From JTS-RE37 sp963756115 (GTDB lineage: Bacteria; Bacteroidota; Bacteroidia; Flavobacteriales; Flavobacteriaceae), in assembly GCA_963756115.1 (NCBI GenBank), contig CAVWMN010000010.1:930001-994000 (forward strand): a DNA stretch of 64,000 bases. Reading direction: 5' to 3'. The position numbers were made by a program, and so were the translations under genes. Within the stretch, counting starts at the first letter, position 1; each line of letters begins with the position of its first letter. The notes under the pieces were generated by a model, which searched no databases, was not told the DNA's origin, and saw only the letters and a program-made list of their open reading frames with translations. Shown one piece after another: positions 62,951 through 64,000 of the stretch.

Positions 62951-63679
62951 ATGAGAACACTGGTAGTAGGAGCAAGCGGGGCAACAGGGCAACATCTGGT
63001 AGGACAACTTCTCAGCCAGGGTCACCATGTAAAAGCCGTTGTGCGGGCCGCCGAAAGGTTACCGGAATCATTACGTAATCAAAGCCGTTTATCCATTGTT
63101 GAAGCGAGCGTTTTGGATCTCAGCGATGCGGAATTGGCCCAACATGTGGCCGGCTGTGAAGCTGTTGCATCATGCCTGGGCCATAACCTGACCTTTACAG
63201 GCATTTATGGAAAGCCGCGCAGATTGGTGACCGATGCCACGCGAAGCTTATGCGCCGCGATCAAAGCGAACAAACCTGAAAAGCCTGTAAAATACGTGCT
63301 GATGAACACTTCGGGCAACAGAAACCGGGATTTAAATGAACCCATTTCCTTTGGTCAAAAGTTAGTTATCGGATTATTACGGCTATTGCTGCCTCCCCAT
63401 GTTGATAATGAAAAGGCCGCAGATTATTTGCGGACTAAAATCGGCCAAAATGATACGTTGATCGAATGGGCCGCAGTCCGTCCGGATGATTTGATCAATG
63501 AATTAAATGTCACCGCATATGAAGTGTATTCCTCCCCGATCCGAAGTGCTATTTTTGATGCGGGCAAGGTAAGCCGGATCAATGTAGCCCATTTTATGGC
63601 AGCTTTGATCGGTAAAAATGAGCTATGGAAAAAATGGAAAGGACAAATGCCTGTTATGTACAGTGCAGCTCAGGTATAG
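62951..63679 (+). CDS. NAD(P)-binding (NmrA-like/atypical SDR) protein
   Basis: A 242-residue atypical short-chain dehydrogenase. MRTLVVGASGATGQHLVGQL is the glycine-rich cofactor site (GASGATG), VKAVVRAAERLPESLRNQSR has the arginine typical of NADP binding, then CEAVASCLGHNLTFTGIYGK and KYVLMNTSGNRNRDLNEPIS. There is no YxxxK catalytic pair, so it is probably a sensor or a non-classical reductase. Single gene with an AT-rich leader. Confidence 0.87.
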   Translation: MRTLVVGASGATGQHLVGQLLSQGHHVKAVVRAAERLPESLRNQSRLSIVEASVLDLSDAELAQHVAGCEAVASCLGHNLTFTGIYGKPRRLVTDATRSLCAAIKANKPEKPVKYVLMNTSGNRNRDLNEPISFGQKLVIGLLRLLLPPHVDNEKAADYLRTKIGQNDTLIEWAAVRPDDLINELNVTAYEVYSSPIRSAIFDAGKVSRINVAHFMAALIGKNELWKKWKGQMPVMYSAAQV

Positions 63680-63726
63680 GATGGACTCCTGTCACTTTGG
63701 GAGAAGAAAGTGTGGGGATCTTCTAT

Positions 63727-64000
63727 TTAAAAATAATTGAAATAAAACTCAATGGCATTTCCAAGTACAAAACTTGCCAGGGCGCCTAAAAAGGATATCC
63801 GGCCCAGGTTAAAAGCATTTGAAAAGGCCATCCATAAGGAAATCACGGCACAAATTGCAAATAGTACCATACCATAAACGGGGACCCCGCTCGTTAACAA
63901 ACCCGTTAGGTTAAACAGTATGTCCAGCAAAGCCGTAAATGCAAATAAGGCTAAGGTAAAATTGGACTTTTTATGGCCCGTAAAAAGATATATTGCAGCA
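63727..64000 (-). CDS. integral membrane protein (N-terminus outside window)
   Basis: The frame is open from the window edge (64000) down to the stop at 63727, so only the last 90 residues or so are seen. They form three hydrophobic helices, including FTLALFAFTALLDILFNLTG, YGMVLFAICAVISLWMAF and ISFLGALASFVLGNAIEF. A TTG at 63928-63930 could be taken as a start but cuts a helix, so the gene most likely begins beyond the window. No family was recognised. Confidence 0.6.
   Translation of the reverse strand, partial: AAIYLFTGHKKSNFTLALFAFTALLDILFNLTGLLTSGVPVYGMVLFAICAVISLWMAFSNAFNLGRISFLGALASFVLGNAIEFYFNYF

Noticed and set aside
1..64000. CRISPR arrays, insertion sequences with transposases, rRNA operons, toxin-antitoxin or restriction-modification genes
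   Set aside because: No regularly spaced direct repeats, transposase motifs, rRNA signatures or recognisable defence genes were seen. The only mobile-element trace is the integrase relic at 51691-52137.

Overview
The window comes from a Bacteroidota chromosome, almost certainly the family Flavobacteriaceae. The gliding-motility ABC transporter genes gldF and gldG sit directly before dnaN. One very large secreted protein ends in a type IX secretion (T9SS) sorting domain. Lipoproteins carry Bacteroidota-type lipoboxes, a DUF6090 relic is present, and the recognisable promoters are of the TTTG / TAnnTTTG kind (-33/-7). Most of the window is loosely packed accessory chromosome; only about 42.2-51.6 kb is classical core genome.

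Layout. 0-8.6 kb: small enzymes and transporters (SnoaL-like proteins, DUF1622, a RibD/DHFR-like protein, a DASS anion transporter, a Na/Pi cotransporter, a ScyD/ScyE-like lipoprotein, an F420-reductase-like oxidoreductase). 8.6-12.7 kb: a gene graveyard holding remains of at least four or five genes (VOC protein, proline iminopeptidase, beta-lactamase-fold serine hydrolase, membrane protein, alpha/beta hydrolase). 12.7-21.9 kb: regulators (AraC type, LuxR type with TPR-like repeats) among hydrolases and oxidoreductases (secreted cupin, nitrilase, amidohydrolase, MDR reductase, VOC lipoprotein, macro domain, RidA). 22.1-24.2 kb: two more frameshifted genes (DUF6090, VOC) running into a methyltransferase that has no ATG start. 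25.1-29.8 kb: a same-strand run led by an ArsR repressor whose putative operator lies inside its own promoter, followed by an AHSA1/SRPBCC protein, DoxX, a DUF1801/YdeI protein, a FAD oxidoreductase, MmcQ/YjbR and a sulfotransferase. 29.9-33.1 kb: two secreted hydrolases. 33.3-35.9 kb: a cNMP-binding/CBS/DUF294 signalling protein translationally overlapped by a DnaQ-like exonuclease. 36.3-42.1 kb: a 1924-residue T9SS cargo glycosidase-like protein with eight bacterial Ig-like repeats bracketed by two copies of one carbohydrate-binding-like module.

42.2-51.6 kb is the conserved core: purC and phoH on the minus strand, divergent from SAM hydrolase - monooxygenase - gldF - gldG - dnaN, then DUF4870, a coiled-coil secreted protein and mnmE. 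Directly after mnmE comes AT-rich, gene-poor DNA that looks like a decayed integrative element: a tyrosine-integrase relic with an internal deletion, a LuxR-type regulator, a 977-residue putative metalloprotease with an HExxxH motif, and an imperfect copy of the mnmE 3' end about 6.6 kb downstream. 58.4-64 kb holds a three-repeat lipoprotein split by one frameshift, a small secreted protein, a membrane-anchored serine hydrolase, a membrane class III nucleotidyl cyclase, an NAD(P)-binding protein and a membrane protein cut by the window edge.

No rRNA, tRNA, CRISPR array or intact insertion sequence was recognised. All family assignments come from reading motifs by eye; no database search was run.
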